Positions 18,467 to 27,729 are shown, numbered from the stretch's first letter. The stretch is DNA of 64,000 nt from Saccharopolyspora shandongensis (GCF_900106995.1 NZ_FNOK01000046.1:1-64000); one strand, 5' to 3'. The notes: generated by a model from the sequence alone, not told the origin. Program-made: numbers and translations.

Positions 18467-20376
18467 CCGATCAGTTGCAGCAGGCCGCCCGCGCGGTCCC
18501 CACCGCGCGGGCGGACGCCCGGACCGCGCTGGCCGCCGCCCGCGACCACCTGCTCTCGCTGCAGCACCCCGACGGCTGGTGGAAGGGCGAGCTGCAGACC
18601 AACGTGACGATGGACGTCGAGGACCTGCTGCTGCGGCAGTTCCTCGGCATCCGCACCGCCGGCGAGACCGAGCAGGCCGCCCGCTGGATCCGCTCTCAGC
18701 AGCGCGCCGACGGCACCTGGGCGAACTTCCACGGCGGCCCCGGCGACCTGTCCACCACGGTGGAGGCCTACGCCGCCCTCAAGCTCGCCGGTGACGACGT
18801 GGCCGCCGACCACATGGTGGCGGCGCGCGGCTGGATCCTGTCGCGGGGCGGCCTGGAGGCCACCCGGGTGTTCACCCGGATCTGGTTGGCGCTGTTCGGC
18901 GAGTGGTCCTGGGACGAACTGCCCGAGATGCCCCCGGAGCTCGTGCTGCTGCCCAAGTGGTTCCCGCTGAACGTGGCGGACTGGGGCTGCTGGGCGCGGC
19001 AGACCGTGGTCCCGCTGACGGTGGTGTGCACGCTGCGGCCGCGCCGGGATCTCGGCATCACCGTGGGCGAACTGCGCACCGGCCGGGCCGCCGAACGGGT
19101 CCGTCCGCAGTGGTCGTGGAAGTACGCCTTCCACTCCCTGGACCGGATTCTGCACCGCTACCACCGGAGACCGGTCAAGGCGCTGCGCGAGCACGCGATG
19201 CTGCGCGCGGCGGAGTGGATCGTGGCCCGGCAGGAGGCCGACGGTTCCTGGGGCGGGATCCAGCCGCCGTGGGTGTACTCGCTGCTGGCGCTGCACCTGC
19301 TCGGCTACCCGCTGGACCACCCGGTGCTGCGGCAGAGTCTGGCCGGGCTGGACCGCTTCCTGGTCCACGAGCAGACCCCGGCCGGTCCGGTGCGGCGGCT
19401 GGAGGCGTGCCAGTCGCCGGTGTGGGACACCGTGCTCGGCATGCAGGCGCTGCGCGACGCGGGGGTGCCCGGCGACCACCCGTCGATGCTCCGGGCCACG
19501 GACTTCCTGCTGGCGGAGGAGATCCGGGTCAAGGGCGACTGGTCGGTGCGCCGCCCGGACCTGCCACCCGGCGGCGGCTGGGCGTTCGAGTTCGACAACG
19601 ACGGCTACCCGGACATCGACGACACCGCCGAGGTGCTGCTCGCGCTGAACCGGGTGGACCACCCGGACCGGGCGGCGGTGCACGGCGCGATGCAGCGCGG
19701 TGTCCGCTGGTTGCGCGGCATGCAATCCGCCGACGGCGGCTGGGGCGCCTTCGACGCCGACAACACCCGCGAGCTGGTGCGCAAGCTGCCGTTCTGCGAC
19801 TTCGGCGAGGTCATCGACCCGCCATCGGCCGACGTGACCGCGCACGTGGTGGAGGCGCTGGCCGTGCTGGGCCACGACGACGCGGTGCTGCGGCGGGGCG
19901 TTCGGTGGCTGCTGGACAACCAGGAGGCGGACGGCTCCTGGTTCGGGCGCTGGGGCGCCAACCACGTCTACGGCACCGGCGCCGTGGTTCCGGCGCTGGT
20001 GCGGGCCGGGCTCGCCCCCGGAGACCGCGCGCTGCGCCGGGCGGTGCGGTGGCTGGAGGACCACCAGAACGCCGACGGCGGCTGGGGCGAGGACCTGCGC
20101 TCCTACGCCGATCCGGAGTGGATCGGCCGGGGCGATTCCACGGCGTCGCAGACCGGGTGGGCGCTGCTGGCGCTGCTGGCGGTCGGGCGGCACGACACCG
20201 ACGCGGTGCGCCGCGGCGTGCAGTACCTGGCGCGCACCCAGCGAGCCGACGGCGGCTGGGACGAGCCGCAGTTCACCGGCACCGGGTTCCCCGGCGACTT
20301 CTACATCAACTACCACCTGTACCGGGTGATCTTCCCGCTCACCGCGCTCGGGCGGTACCACGCGACCGGGAGCTAG
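18463..20376 (+). CDS. shc: Squalene-hopene cyclase
   Basis: A 637-residue class II triterpene cyclase that converts squalene to hopene and hopanol at the membrane. The catalytic DxDD motif is DIDD at residues 384-387. At least six QW repeats are visible (QRADGTW, QEADGSWGG, QSADGGWG, QEADGSWFG, QNADGGWGED, QRADGGWDE). The TTG start at 18463 has GGAGG five bases before it and overlaps the stop of the prenyl synthase gene (TTGA). Length and motifs are complete. Confidence 0.97.
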   Translation: MTDQLQQAARAVPTARADARTALAAARDHLLSLQHPDGWWKGELQTNVTMDVEDLLLRQFLGIRTAGETEQAARWIRSQQRADGTWANFHGGPGDLSTTVEAYAALKLAGDDVAADHMVAARGWILSRGGLEATRVFTRIWLALFGEWSWDELPEMPPELVLLPKWFPLNVADWGCWARQTVVPLTVVCTLRPRRDLGITVGELRTGRAAERVRPQWSWKYAFHSLDRILHRYHRRPVKALREHAMLRAAEWIVARQEADGSWGGIQPPWVYSLLALHLLGYPLDHPVLRQSLAGLDRFLVHEQTPAGPVRRLEACQSPVWDTVLGMQALRDAGVPGDHPSMLRATDFLLAEEIRVKGDWSVRRPDLPPGGGWAFEFDNDGYPDIDDTAEVLLALNRVDHPDRAAVHGAMQRGVRWLRGMQSADGGWGAFDADNTRELVRKLPFCDFGEVIDPPSADVTAHVVEALAVLGHDDAVLRRGVRWLLDNQEADGSWFGRWGANHVYGTGAVVPALVRAGLAPGDRALRRAVRWLEDHQNADGGWGEDLRSYADPEWIGRGDSTASQTGWALLALLAVGRHDTDAVRRGVQYLARTQRADGGWDEPQFTGTGFPGDFYINYHLYRVIFPLTALGRYHATGS

Positions 20377-20378
20377 CG

Positions 20379-20984
20379 ATGCGACTGCTGATCTGCGCTC
20401 CGATGGGTCTCGAGGCCCAGGCCCTGCGGGCGGCCCTGGGCCGGCATGCGGTGCGCCGCACGGGACGGGGCCCGCGTCGCAGCGCCCGCGCCGCCGCCGC
20501 GCTGGCTGGGGCCGACTTCGACGTGCTGGTCGTCGCCGGGCTGGCAGGCGGCCTCGCCGCCGAGGTCAGCAGCGGCGACGTGATCGTGGCCGACGAGCTC
20601 CGCGGGCGAAACGGCACCGTGCGCTGCCCGGCGGCGGCGTCGTTGGCGGCGCACCTGCGCCGCGCCGGATTCCCGGTGCACTGCGGCCCGATCGCCACGG
20701 CCGATCACGTGGTGCGCGGTGCCCGGCGCGGCGAGCTCGCCCGCACCGGGGCGCTCGCCGTCGACATGGAGTCCGCGGTGCTGGCCCAAGCCGCCGGCGG
20801 GCGGCCGTTCGGCGTCGTGCGCGTCGTGGTCGACACCGCGCGGCAGCCGTTGCTCCGGCCCGGCACGCCGAGCCGGGCGCTGACCGCGCTCGCCCGGTTG
20901 CACGCCATCGGCTCGTGCCTGCCGCGCTGGGGCCGGGCCGTCCTGCCGGAGAACCGATTCGTCGCACCCGAGGAGGTGTCCTGA
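20379..20984 (+). CDS. hpnG: HpnG-type nucleosidase (adenosylhopane step)
   Basis: A 201-residue phosphorylase/nucleosidase-fold protein. VDMESAVLAQAA (about residue 128) is the PNP/MTAN-type segment with the catalytic acidic residue, and VVVAGLAGGLAAEVSSGDVIVA forms the phosphate-side loop. In hopanoid loci HpnG removes adenine from adenosylhopane to give ribosylhopane. It begins two bases after shc and ends in a TGATG junction with hpnH. Confidence 0.93.
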   Translation: MRLLICAPMGLEAQALRAALGRHAVRRTGRGPRRSARAAAALAGADFDVLVVAGLAGGLAAEVSSGDVIVADELRGRNGTVRCPAAASLAAHLRRAGFPVHCGPIATADHVVRGARRGELARTGALAVDMESAVLAQAAGGRPFGVVRVVVDTARQPLLRPGTPSRALTALARLHAIGSCLPRWGRAVLPENRFVAPEEVS

Positions 20985-21985
20985 TGGGCATTCCGATGCG
21001 CCAGGCCATCCGCGTCGGCGCCTACCTGGTGAAGCAGAAGCTCGCGCGCCGCGAGAAGTTCGCCCTGACCCTGGAGCTGGAGCCGCTGTTCGCCTGCAAC
21101 CTGGCCTGCGCGGGCTGCGGCAAGATCCAGCACCCGGCGAGCACGCTCAAGCAGCGGATGCCGGTCGCGCAGGCCATCGCGGCGGTGGAGGAGTGCGGCG
21201 CGCCGGTGGTGTCCATCGCGGGCGGCGAGCCGCTGATGCACCCCGAGATCGAGGTGATCGTCGACGAGCTGGTCAAGCGCAAGAAGTTCGTCTACCTGTG
21301 CACCAACGCGCTGCTGCTGCCGCGCAAGATCGACAAGTTCCGGCCGTCGCCGTACTTCGCGTGGGCCGTGCACATCGACGGCCTGGAGGAGCGGCACGAC
21401 GCCTCGGTGTGCAAGCAGGGCGTGTTCGCGCAGGCGGTGGACAACGTCAAGGAGGTCCAGCGGCGCGGGTTCCGGGTCACGACCAACTCGACCTTCTTCA
21501 CCTCCGACACACCGCAGTCGGTGATCGAGGTGCTGGAGTACCTCAACAACGACCTCCGGGTCGACCAGATGATGCTGTCGCCGGCCTACGCCTACGACAA
21601 GGCACCCGACCAGGAGCACTTCCTCGGCGTCACCGAGACCCGCGAGCTGTTCCGGAAGGTCTTCGCCGACGGGCGGCGCAAGAAGTGGCGGTTCAACCAC
21701 TCGCCGCTGTTCCTGGACTTCCTGGAGGGCAAGGTCGACTTCCAGTGCACGGCCTGGGCCATCCCGTCCTACTCGCTGTACGGCTGGCAGCGGCCGTGCT
21801 ACCTGATGAGCGACGGCTACGTGGGCAGTTACCAGGAGCTGCTGGCCGACACCGACTGGTCCGCCTACGGCCGCGGCCGCGACCCGCGCTGCGCAAACTG
21901 CATGGCGCACTGCGGCTACGAACCGACCGCCGTGCTGGCGACGATGGGCTCGCTGCGCGAGTCGATCCGCGCCGTGCGCGGCTGA
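20984..21985 (+). CDS. hpnH: Radical SAM protein HpnH (adenosylhopane synthase)
   Basis: A 333-residue radical SAM enzyme. The 4Fe-4S motif CNLACAGC uses Cys38, Cys42 and Cys45, and a SPASM-like Cys cluster (CANCMAHCGYEP) closes the protein. HpnH joins a 5'-deoxyadenosyl group to diploptene, the first step of C35 hopanoid side-chain extension. AGGAGG lies seven bases before the ATG. It is the last gene of the operon; its stop abuts the convergent SDR gene. Confidence 0.96.
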   Translation: MGIPMRQAIRVGAYLVKQKLARREKFALTLELEPLFACNLACAGCGKIQHPASTLKQRMPVAQAIAAVEECGAPVVSIAGGEPLMHPEIEVIVDELVKRKKFVYLCTNALLLPRKIDKFRPSPYFAWAVHIDGLEERHDASVCKQGVFAQAVDNVKEVQRRGFRVTTNSTFFTSDTPQSVIEVLEYLNNDLRVDQMMLSPAYAYDKAPDQEHFLGVTETRELFRKVFADGRRKKWRFNHSPLFLDFLEGKVDFQCTAWAIPSYSLYGWQRPCYLMSDGYVGSYQELLADTDWSAYGRGRDPRCANCMAHCGYEPTAVLATMGSLRESIRAVRG

Positions 21986-21986
21986 A

Positions 21987-22730
21987 TCAGCCGAACCGCC
22001 GGGCGAGGCGGTGGAACGTGCCCGGCAGCGCACCCTGCAGCCGGGCGGGCGCGATGAGCCACCTGGGGACGAACACCTCCGCGTCGCCGCGCTCCACGCC
22101 GCGCACCAGCGCCTCGGCCACCTCCCGCGGGCCGACCATGCGCGGGAAGCGGCGGTCGTAGCGGCGGCCGGCGAAGAAGGGCGTGCGGACGGCGCCGGGG
22201 AAGACCGTGGTCACGCCGATGCCGTCCTGGTGGCGCAGGCCCGCGGCGAAGGCCCGCAGGCCCGCCTTGGTCGCCGAGTAGACCTCCTCGCCGGCCACTC
22301 CCACCACCGCGATCGAGGCGACGAACGCGACGTGCCCGCGCCGCCGCCGCAGCTGCGGGAGCGCCGCGCGGGTCAGCAGCATCGGCGCGGTCAGGTTCAC
22401 GGCCGCGAGCGCGGCGATCCGCTCCGCCGGCATCGAATCCAGGTCGCCCGCCCAGCCGATGCCCGCGCTGTGCACCAGCAGATCGGCCTCGCGGGCGGCC
22501 GCGGCGACCCGGTCGAGCCCGGCCGGATCGGTCAGGTCGGCGGGCAGCGGTTGGCCGCCGGTGCGCCCGGCGACCTCGGCCAGCCGGCGCTCGTCGCGGC
22601 CGACCAGCACGACCCGGCAGCCGCGCGAGCCGAGCTCCGCGGCGGTCGCCGCGCCGATGCCCGAGGACGCGCCCGTGACCAGCGCGGTCCGCCCGCGCAC
22701 CGGCAGCCCCGCGGGCCGGGTCAGCCCCAC
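21987..22730 (-). CDS. Short-chain dehydrogenase/reductase
   Basis: A 247-residue classical SDR. TGASSGIGAATA binds NAD(P) near residue 20, NxxxPxxLT marks the fold, and VYSATKAG holds the catalytic Tyr-Lys pair. GTG at 22730 overlaps the end of the upstream membrane-protein gene by ten bases; GTG at 22700 is an alternative. It is the last of three coupled minus-strand genes after the GT-acyltransferase fusion. Its substrate is unknown; a hopanoid or lipid carbonyl is an inference from context. Confidence 0.9.
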   Translation of the reverse strand: MGLTRPAGLPVRGRTALVTGASSGIGAATAAELGSRGCRVVLVGRDERRLAEVAGRTGGQPLPADLTDPAGLDRVAAAAREADLLVHSAGIGWAGDLDSMPAERIAALAAVNLTAPMLLTRAALPQLRRRRGHVAFVASIAVVGVAGEEVYSATKAGLRAFAAGLRHQDGIGVTTVFPGAVRTPFFAGRRYDRRFPRMVGPREVAEALVRGVERGDAEVFVPRWLIAPARLQGALPGTFHRLARRFG

Positions 22731-23641
22731 GTCGAATCCCCGGTGCCGCGGTCGTCCTGGTCCATCGCGCGGCGCAGCTGCTCGCCCCGGCGGGTCAGCA
22801 CCACGATGCCGCCGATGATCATCACGACGGCGATGATCTCGCCGGCCAGGATCGTGGGGGAGGACTCGATCCGCTCGCCCAGCCAGTTCACCCCGATCGC
22901 GGCCGCCACCAGCGGATCCACGGTGGTGATCACGGCCAGCGCGGGTGACATCAGCCGCCCCCGCTGGAAGGTCTGCTGGCTCAGCAGGAAGCCCATCGGC
23001 CCGATCACGCACACCGCGTACAGCGTCCAGTGCTGGAACGGCTCGGCCAGGCCGCCGCTGCGGAACTGCCCGGCCACGACCTTGATCAGCCCGGCGGTCA
23101 CCCCGTACAGCACGCCGGTGGCCACGGCCATGCCGATCACCCCGACCTCGCCGGGCAACCAGCGGGCGGCCACCAGCGCCAGCACCACCAGCAGCCCGAG
23201 CGCCAGCGCGAGCGGCAGGATCGACGCGCCGGTGAACTCGGTGCCCTGCCCGGACGGGCGGCCCAGCACGAGGAAGGCGGACAGCCCGCCGACGCAGGCC
23301 AGGCCGCCCAGCGCCAGCACCAGGTCCATCTTGCGGTGTGCCAGCAGTGCCGCGAAGCCCGCGCCGAAGAGCACCGAGGTCACCAGCAACGGCTGCACCA
23401 GCACCAGCGGGCCGAAGGCCAGCGCCACCACCTGCAGCGACAGCCCGATGAGCACGGTCCCGATGCTGAGCACCCAGATCGGCTTGCGGACGAGGTCGAA
23501 CAGCATGCGGGGGCTCAGCGTGCGCACCTCGGGAACCTGCTTGGTGACGCGGTGCTGGATCGCGCTGGCCAGCCCGAAGCTGGCCGCGCCGACCACCGCC
23601 GCCGGAACGGCGATGACCAGCACCGTGCCCTGCGTGCTCAC
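22721..23641 (-). CDS. DMT-superfamily membrane protein (EamA/NIPA-like)
   Basis: A 306-residue protein with about nine or ten hydrophobic helices arranged as two EamA-like halves, typical of the drug/metabolite transporter superfamily. The segment VITTVDPLVAAAIGVNWLGE in the second half matches the usual DMT signature. It is the middle gene of a coupled trio: GTGA overlaps the fusion gene before it, and its end overlaps the SDR start. A role in moving a lipid precursor or product is possible but not shown. Confidence 0.85.
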   Translation of the reverse strand: MSTQGTVLVIAVPAAVVGAASFGLASAIQHRVTKQVPEVRTLSPRMLFDLVRKPIWVLSIGTVLIGLSLQVVALAFGPLVLVQPLLVTSVLFGAGFAALLAHRKMDLVLALGGLACVGGLSAFLVLGRPSGQGTEFTGASILPLALALGLLVVLALVAARWLPGEVGVIGMAVATGVLYGVTAGLIKVVAGQFRSGGLAEPFQHWTLYAVCVIGPMGFLLSQQTFQRGRLMSPALAVITTVDPLVAAAIGVNWLGERIESSPTILAGEIIAVVMIIGGIVVLTRRGEQLRRAMDQDDRGTGDSTWG

Positions 23642-26004
23642 CGCCGCGCTCCCCGCAGGTCGGCGAAGGCGTCGCGGAGGTGTCCGGCGATTGCGACGGC
23701 CCGCGGGGCAAGCCCCGTGTCGGTGGTGATCCCGATGCCGAACCGGTCGCCCCAGCCGATCACGCCGACCGCCACGCCCACGCCGTCGGCCAGGGACAGC
23801 ACCGGCACCACGCCCGCGATCCGCAGCGGGCCGATGTGGGCGGGCCGCCGCTGCCCGGGCAGCACGGAAACGACGGCGTTGAAGAAGCGACGCTGGTAGA
23901 TCTGCCGCACGACCCAAGCGTGCAGCGGCGCGGGCAGAACGCCGAGGGCGGCGAGCACGGCTCCGGCCGCGGCGGGCTGGCCGGCGCGATCCGGCTTGGC
24001 GACCTCGGCGGCGACCTCGGCGACGCGGCGGGCCGACGACATGGGCCCGACCGGCAGGTCGATCGACATCGAGGCGGTGTGGTTGCCGGGCGCGCTCGTG
24101 CCCGCACCGCCGCGCGCGGTTCGGACGGTGCGCGGCACCATGACCCGGAACCGCTGGCCCGGAGTGGTGTCGCCGAGCGTGCGGTGCAGTGCCTCGGCCA
24201 CCACGCTGAGCAGGAACGCGGTGCTGCTCACTCCGTGCGACCGTGCGCTGGCGCGCACGTCGGCGGCCGGGAGCTCGACGTCGGCGAACGACCGGTTCGG
24301 CGTGCTGCGCCCCACCAGCCGGCTGGCCGGCGCGGGTCCGGCACCGGCCAGGCTCACCAGGCCGCGCAAGACCTTCGCGGCGCGGCGGTACCACGGTTGG
24401 CTGCCGGAGCTCGGCGAAGTCGTCGGCTGCGGGCCGTCGGCCAGCAGCCGCAGCAGGGTGCTGGTGACCGCGACACCGTCGCCGAGCGCGTGGTGCATCT
24501 TCGCGAGCAGCTGGACTCGGCCGGTGTGGATGTCGTTGAGCAGCAGCAGTTCCCACGGCTGCCGGTCGGTGCGCACCGGAGTGCCGAAGAACTCCTCGAC
24601 GACCGGAGCCGCGGGCTCGCGCAGCTCACGGCACCGGAGGTGATCCCCGGCGTTCACCTCGCCGTCGTGAGTCCACTGTGGCCGTCGTCCGCGACGCAGT
24701 GCCAGGCGTCGGGTCAGCATCGGCAATCCCCGCGCGCGCTGGTCGATTCGGTGGCTTACCTCCTCACAGCATTCCTGTGTGGACAGTTGAGGTCCGTCCA
24801 GGTGCAGGATCGCGCCGGTCTGCTGCGAGACGGCGGGAGTCGTGGCGTACACGAAGAAGGCGTCCTGCGGGCGCAGCGGGCGGCGGCCGTGGTGGTGGGG
24901 GAGCCGTGCCAGCACGGCCACCTGGTCGGTGAAGTCCGCGGCCTGGCTGTGCTTGAGCGCTCGGTCTTCCCGCTGCGCGAGCAGGTGCGGCTCGGCGGCC
25001 CACCGGCGCAGCGTCGCGGTCAGGTCGCGCTCGCGCGGGCACAGCTCGGCCAGCTCCGCATCGGCCATCAGCTCGGCGTTCGCGCGCCCGTGCCCGGCGA
25101 TCGGCTCGAACATCGCCACGGCCCGCCCACAGGCGAGCGCTTCCAGCGCCGTGGCACCGCCCGCGTTGGTCACCACGACGTCGGCGGCGGCGAGCAGGCC
25201 GGGCATCTCATCCACCCAGCCCAGCGCGACGATCCTGTCGTCCGCGCGCGCGGCGAAGCGCCGCCGCAAGGTCTCGTTGCGCCCGCAGATCACGACGACG
25301 CGGTCGACGCCGGCCCGGAGCGCGGCGTCCGCCGCACGCTCGACGGAACCGAAACCGAGGGAGCCGCACGAGATCAGCACCGTGAAACCGGTCTCCGGCA
25401 ACCCGAACGATCGCCGCGCCGCGACCCGGTCCGCGGGCCGGAACGCCGACACCACCGGCGGCACGCAGACCGCACCCACGGCGTCCGGTTCGGCTCGCCG
25501 CATCGCCCGCAGGCTCGCGTCGCTCATCACGTAGTGCAGGTCGGCCTCGGGGTAGACCCAGAACGGGTGCGGCGAGAAGTCCGAGACCACCGCGGCCACC
25601 GGCACGGAGAGCCCGCCCCGGCGGCGCAGCCAGTTGAGCCCGGCGGTGCCCAGCGGGTAGGTCGAGACGATCAGATCCGGCTCGTGCGAGGCGATGGCGC
25701 GGCGCAGTCGCAGTCCGCTCCAGGCGCCGACGAACCGGCGGGAGGCGTTGGCGAACCAGCGGTAGCGCCACAGCGAGTCGTAGAAGAAGTCGTAGAGCCA
25801 CGGAGTGGACTCGACGTTGGTGACGTAGATCCAGTTGAACGCCGCGGGCACCCACCGGCCCATCGAACGCAGGGCGTCCAGCCAGGACACCTCGCACTCC
25901 GGCCACGCCCGCCGGGCCGCCTCCTCGACGGCCCTGGCGGTCGCATTGTGCCCCTCGCCGATGGTGGCGCTGATCAGTAGCACTCGACGCGGCTGGACGG
26001 TCAC
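23638..26004 (-). CDS. Fusion of MGDG-synthase-like glycosyltransferase and WS/DGAT acyltransferase
   Basis: One uninterrupted 788-residue protein with two enzyme units. Residues 1-365 resemble the GT28/MGDG-synthase family: GEGHNATARAV at 17-24 is the acceptor-side loop, and TNAGGATALEAL (279-290) with GHGRANAELM (304-313) is the donor-sugar site. Residues 377-788 form a complete wax-ester synthase/diacylglycerol acyltransferase, from LRPQDAFF to FGIGITTDTGL, with the catalytic HHxxxDG at 504-510. Both families are normally separate proteins. GTG at 26004 is preceded by AAAGGA. It is followed by an overlapping DMT gene and an SDR. An acylated glycolipid or glycolipid-coupled neutral lipid is a reasonable guess. 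Confidence 0.88.
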   Translation of the reverse strand: MTVQPRRVLLISATIGEGHNATARAVEEAARRAWPECEVSWLDALRSMGRWVPAAFNWIYVTNVESTPWLYDFFYDSLWRYRWFANASRRFVGAWSGLRLRRAIASHEPDLIVSTYPLGTAGLNWLRRRGGLSVPVAAVVSDFSPHPFWVYPEADLHYVMSDASLRAMRRAEPDAVGAVCVPPVVSAFRPADRVAARRSFGLPETGFTVLISCGSLGFGSVERAADAALRAGVDRVVVICGRNETLRRRFAARADDRIVALGWVDEMPGLLAAADVVVTNAGGATALEALACGRAVAMFEPIAGHGRANAELMADAELAELCPRERDLTATLRRWAAEPHLLAQREDRALKHSQAADFTDQVAVLARLPHHHGRRPLRPQDAFFVYATTPAVSQQTGAILHLDGPQLSTQECCEEVSHRIDQRARGLPMLTRRLALRRGRRPQWTHDGEVNAGDHLRCRELREPAAPVVEEFFGTPVRTDRQPWELLLLNDIHTGRVQLLAKMHHALGDGVAVTSTLLRLLADGPQPTTSPSSGSQPWYRRAAKVLRGLVSLAGAGPAPASRLVGRSTPNRSFADVELPAADVRASARSHGVSSTAFLLSVVAEALHRTLGDTTPGQRFRVMVPRTVRTARGGAGTSAPGNHTASMSIDLPVGPMSSARRVAEVAAEVAKPDRAGQPAAAGAVLAALGVLPAPLHAWVVRQIYQRRFFNAVVSVLPGQRRPAHIGPLRIAGVVPVLSLADGVGVAVGVIGWGDRFGIGITTDTGLAPRAVAIAGHLRDAFADLRGARR

Positions 26005-26074
26005 CAGGCTCGATCCTTTCGCCCGACCCGTGCCTTCGCAGGCTAACGTGGGCGACCGGGATCGGCCGGTCCGA

Positions 26075-26704
26075 TCAGTCCGCGGGCAGCAGCGGGCCGT
26101 GGCTGCCGACGAGCCGCACGGTGCCGTCGGCGAGCCGGTAGGAGAGCCCGGCCACCGCGCAGCGGCCGGCAGCGACCTCGTTGGCCAGCAGCGCGGAGCG
26201 CTCCAGCATCAGGTCGCCGGTGCGCTGGATGTGCACGTCCACGATGTCGTCGACCTCGGTGGCACCGCTGGCGCGGGCGGCCAGGACGCTCGGCGTCACG
26301 CGCTCCACGACGTCGCGGATGTAGCCGTTCGGCGCGGTGCCCTCGATGCACGCCTCCCGCGCGGCCGTGACGGCGCCGCAGGAGTCGTGGCCGAGGATCA
26401 CGACCAGGGACGCGCCGAGCACGCCGACGCCGTACTCGATGCTGCCGAGCACCTCGGCGCCGATGACGTGACCGGCCGTGCGGACCACGAACAGGTCGCC
26501 GAGGCCCTGGTCGAAGATGATCTCCGCGGCCAGCCGCGAGTCGGAGCAGCCGAAGAGGACCGCGAAGGGGCGCTGGCCCGGCGCGAGGGAGGCGCGGTAG
26601 TCGGCGTCCTGGTTGGGGTGCAGGAACTGGTTCTCGACGAATCGCCGGTTGCCTTCCAGCATCACTTCGTAGGCGTGGGCGGGTGAAGAAGGCTGATTCG
26701 GCAT
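26075..26704 (-). CDS. Beta-class carbonic anhydrase
   Basis: A 209-residue beta-carbonic anhydrase interconverting CO2 and bicarbonate. The zinc and catalytic residues are all present: Cys53, Asp55 and Arg57 in CSDSR, then His106 and Cys109 in GHDSCGA. There is no signal peptide. The gene is divergent from the ChrB-like gene with 96 bases between their starts. Length and motifs match the family well. Confidence 0.96.
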   Translation of the reverse strand: MPNQPSSPAHAYEVMLEGNRRFVENQFLHPNQDADYRASLAPGQRPFAVLFGCSDSRLAAEIIFDQGLGDLFVVRTAGHVIGAEVLGSIEYGVGVLGASLVVILGHDSCGAVTAAREACIEGTAPNGYIRDVVERVTPSVLAARASGATEVDDIVDVHIQRTGDLMLERSALLANEVAAGRCAVAGLSYRLADGTVRLVGSHGPLLPAD

Positions 26705-26800
26705 GCCGAAACGCTAACGCACGCCGGTTCGAAAAAGCCCCGTCCACGTGCTCCGTATGGGCGACATCACGCAAATGTAACGCCTGATACTTTTCCTTGC

Positions 26801-27349
26801 GTGACAGAAGAACTTCCGACGCGCTGGCTGGTCCTCGTGGTGCGGCTGCCGGCGCAACCGTCGCGGCACCGCGTGGCGGTGTGGCGGGAGCTGCGCCGGG
26901 TCGGGGCGCTCTCGCTGGGGCAGGGCACCTGGACGCTGCCGGACGTGCCCGGCGTCGCGGCCGGGGTGGCGCGAGCGATCGAGCTCGCCGAGCGGGGTTC
27001 CGGCGAGGTCGTCGTGCTGGCAGCCACCGGGCGCGAGGAGCCTGATTCGGCGCGGCTGGAGGAGATGTTCACGGCCGAGCGGCAGGAGGAGTGGTCGGAA
27101 TTCCTGGCCGACTGCGGCAAGTTCGACGCCGAGATCGACAAGGAACTGCGCAAGGGCAAGCTCACCATGGCCGAGCTCGAAGAGGAGGAGCAGAGCCTGG
27201 AGCGGCTGCGCCGCTGGCACCGCGACCTCAAGGCGCGCGACGTCTTCGGCGCCCCGGCGGCCGCCGAGGCCCAGGAGCGGCTGCAGCACTGCGCCGACCG
27301 GCTGGCCGACTACACCGAGCAGGTTTTCCAAGCGCTGCACCAGCAGTGA
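26801..27349 (+). CDS. ChrB N-terminal-domain protein
   Basis: A 182-residue protein similar to the N-terminal domain of ChrB, the chromate-responsive regulator (WLVLVVRLPAQPSRHRVAVWRELRRVGAL; GTWTLPD). The ChrB C-terminal domain is absent and no chrA transporter is nearby, so a chromate role is not supported. The second half is a charged helical segment. It begins with GTG; the 96-base upstream region is shared with carbonic anhydrase. Confidence 0.8.
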   Translation: MTEELPTRWLVLVVRLPAQPSRHRVAVWRELRRVGALSLGQGTWTLPDVPGVAAGVARAIELAERGSGEVVVLAATGREEPDSARLEEMFTAERQEEWSEFLADCGKFDAEIDKELRKGKLTMAELEEEEQSLERLRRWHRDLKARDVFGAPAAAEAQERLQHCADRLADYTEQVFQALHQQ

Positions 27350-27673
27350 CCGGACGCACCGCAGCGGGCGGCCCGCTGCTGGTCGCGGCGTTGTGGGTGG
27401 GCGCCCAGGCGTGTCGCTGAAGCCGGTTTTTGACCTCGCAACCAACGTCGTCGCGGCGTATCGTGGGCGAGCGGCGATTCGCTCCGGACCACAGCCGTTG
27501 CACAGTGCTGGGGCTGTTGAGCGGTTGCCGTTGATCGAGGGATGGATGCTCGCATGGTGTCCGGAGTCCGGACGGACGTGCCCCACGCGAACATCCGACA
27601 ACCGGGCGGGGCCGGCATCGGTGGCCCCACCGGCTGGCGGTTTGTTCACTGGGGGTAGCCACCAGTCGAGCCG
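27350..27673. other. Gene-free interval
   Basis: No supported coding sequence was found here. A plus-strand open frame at 27393-27737 has no recognisable motif, crosses the hairpin at 27674-27714 and enters the LCP gene on the other strand, so it was not accepted. The stretch is somewhat less G/C-biased than the genes around it. Confidence 0.5.
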
Positions 27674-27714
27674 GCCGGTGGTGAGACGGGCGAGGGGGCC
27701 GCCTCACCACCGGC
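27674..27714 (-). terminator. Hairpin downstream of the LCP gene
   Basis: Two perfect 12-base arms (GCCGGTGGTGAG at 27674-27685 and its complement at 27703-27714) enclose a 17-base G-rich loop. It starts 16 bases past the LCP stop codon on the minus strand. No T-run follows, which is usual in high-GC actinobacteria. It can also end transcripts arriving from the ChrB-like gene. Confidence 0.7.
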
Positions 27715-27729
27715 ATTCCCGCTCCTCGC

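Noticed and set aside
21979-21993. Palindrome CGGCTGAATCAGCCG at the hpnH/SDR junction
   Set aside because: It is made by two facing stop codons and has a one-base centre, too tight for a terminator hairpin; probably incidental.
23680-25980. A 766-codon plus-strand frame antisense to the glycosyltransferase/acyltransferase fusion
   Set aside because: Composition typical of a GC-driven shadow frame; no recognisable motif; the opposite strand encodes conserved enzymes.
26801-27349. Chromate-resistance operon based on the ChrB-like protein
   Set aside because: Only the ChrB N-terminal domain is present, and there is no ChrA transporter or superoxide-dismutase-like partner nearby.
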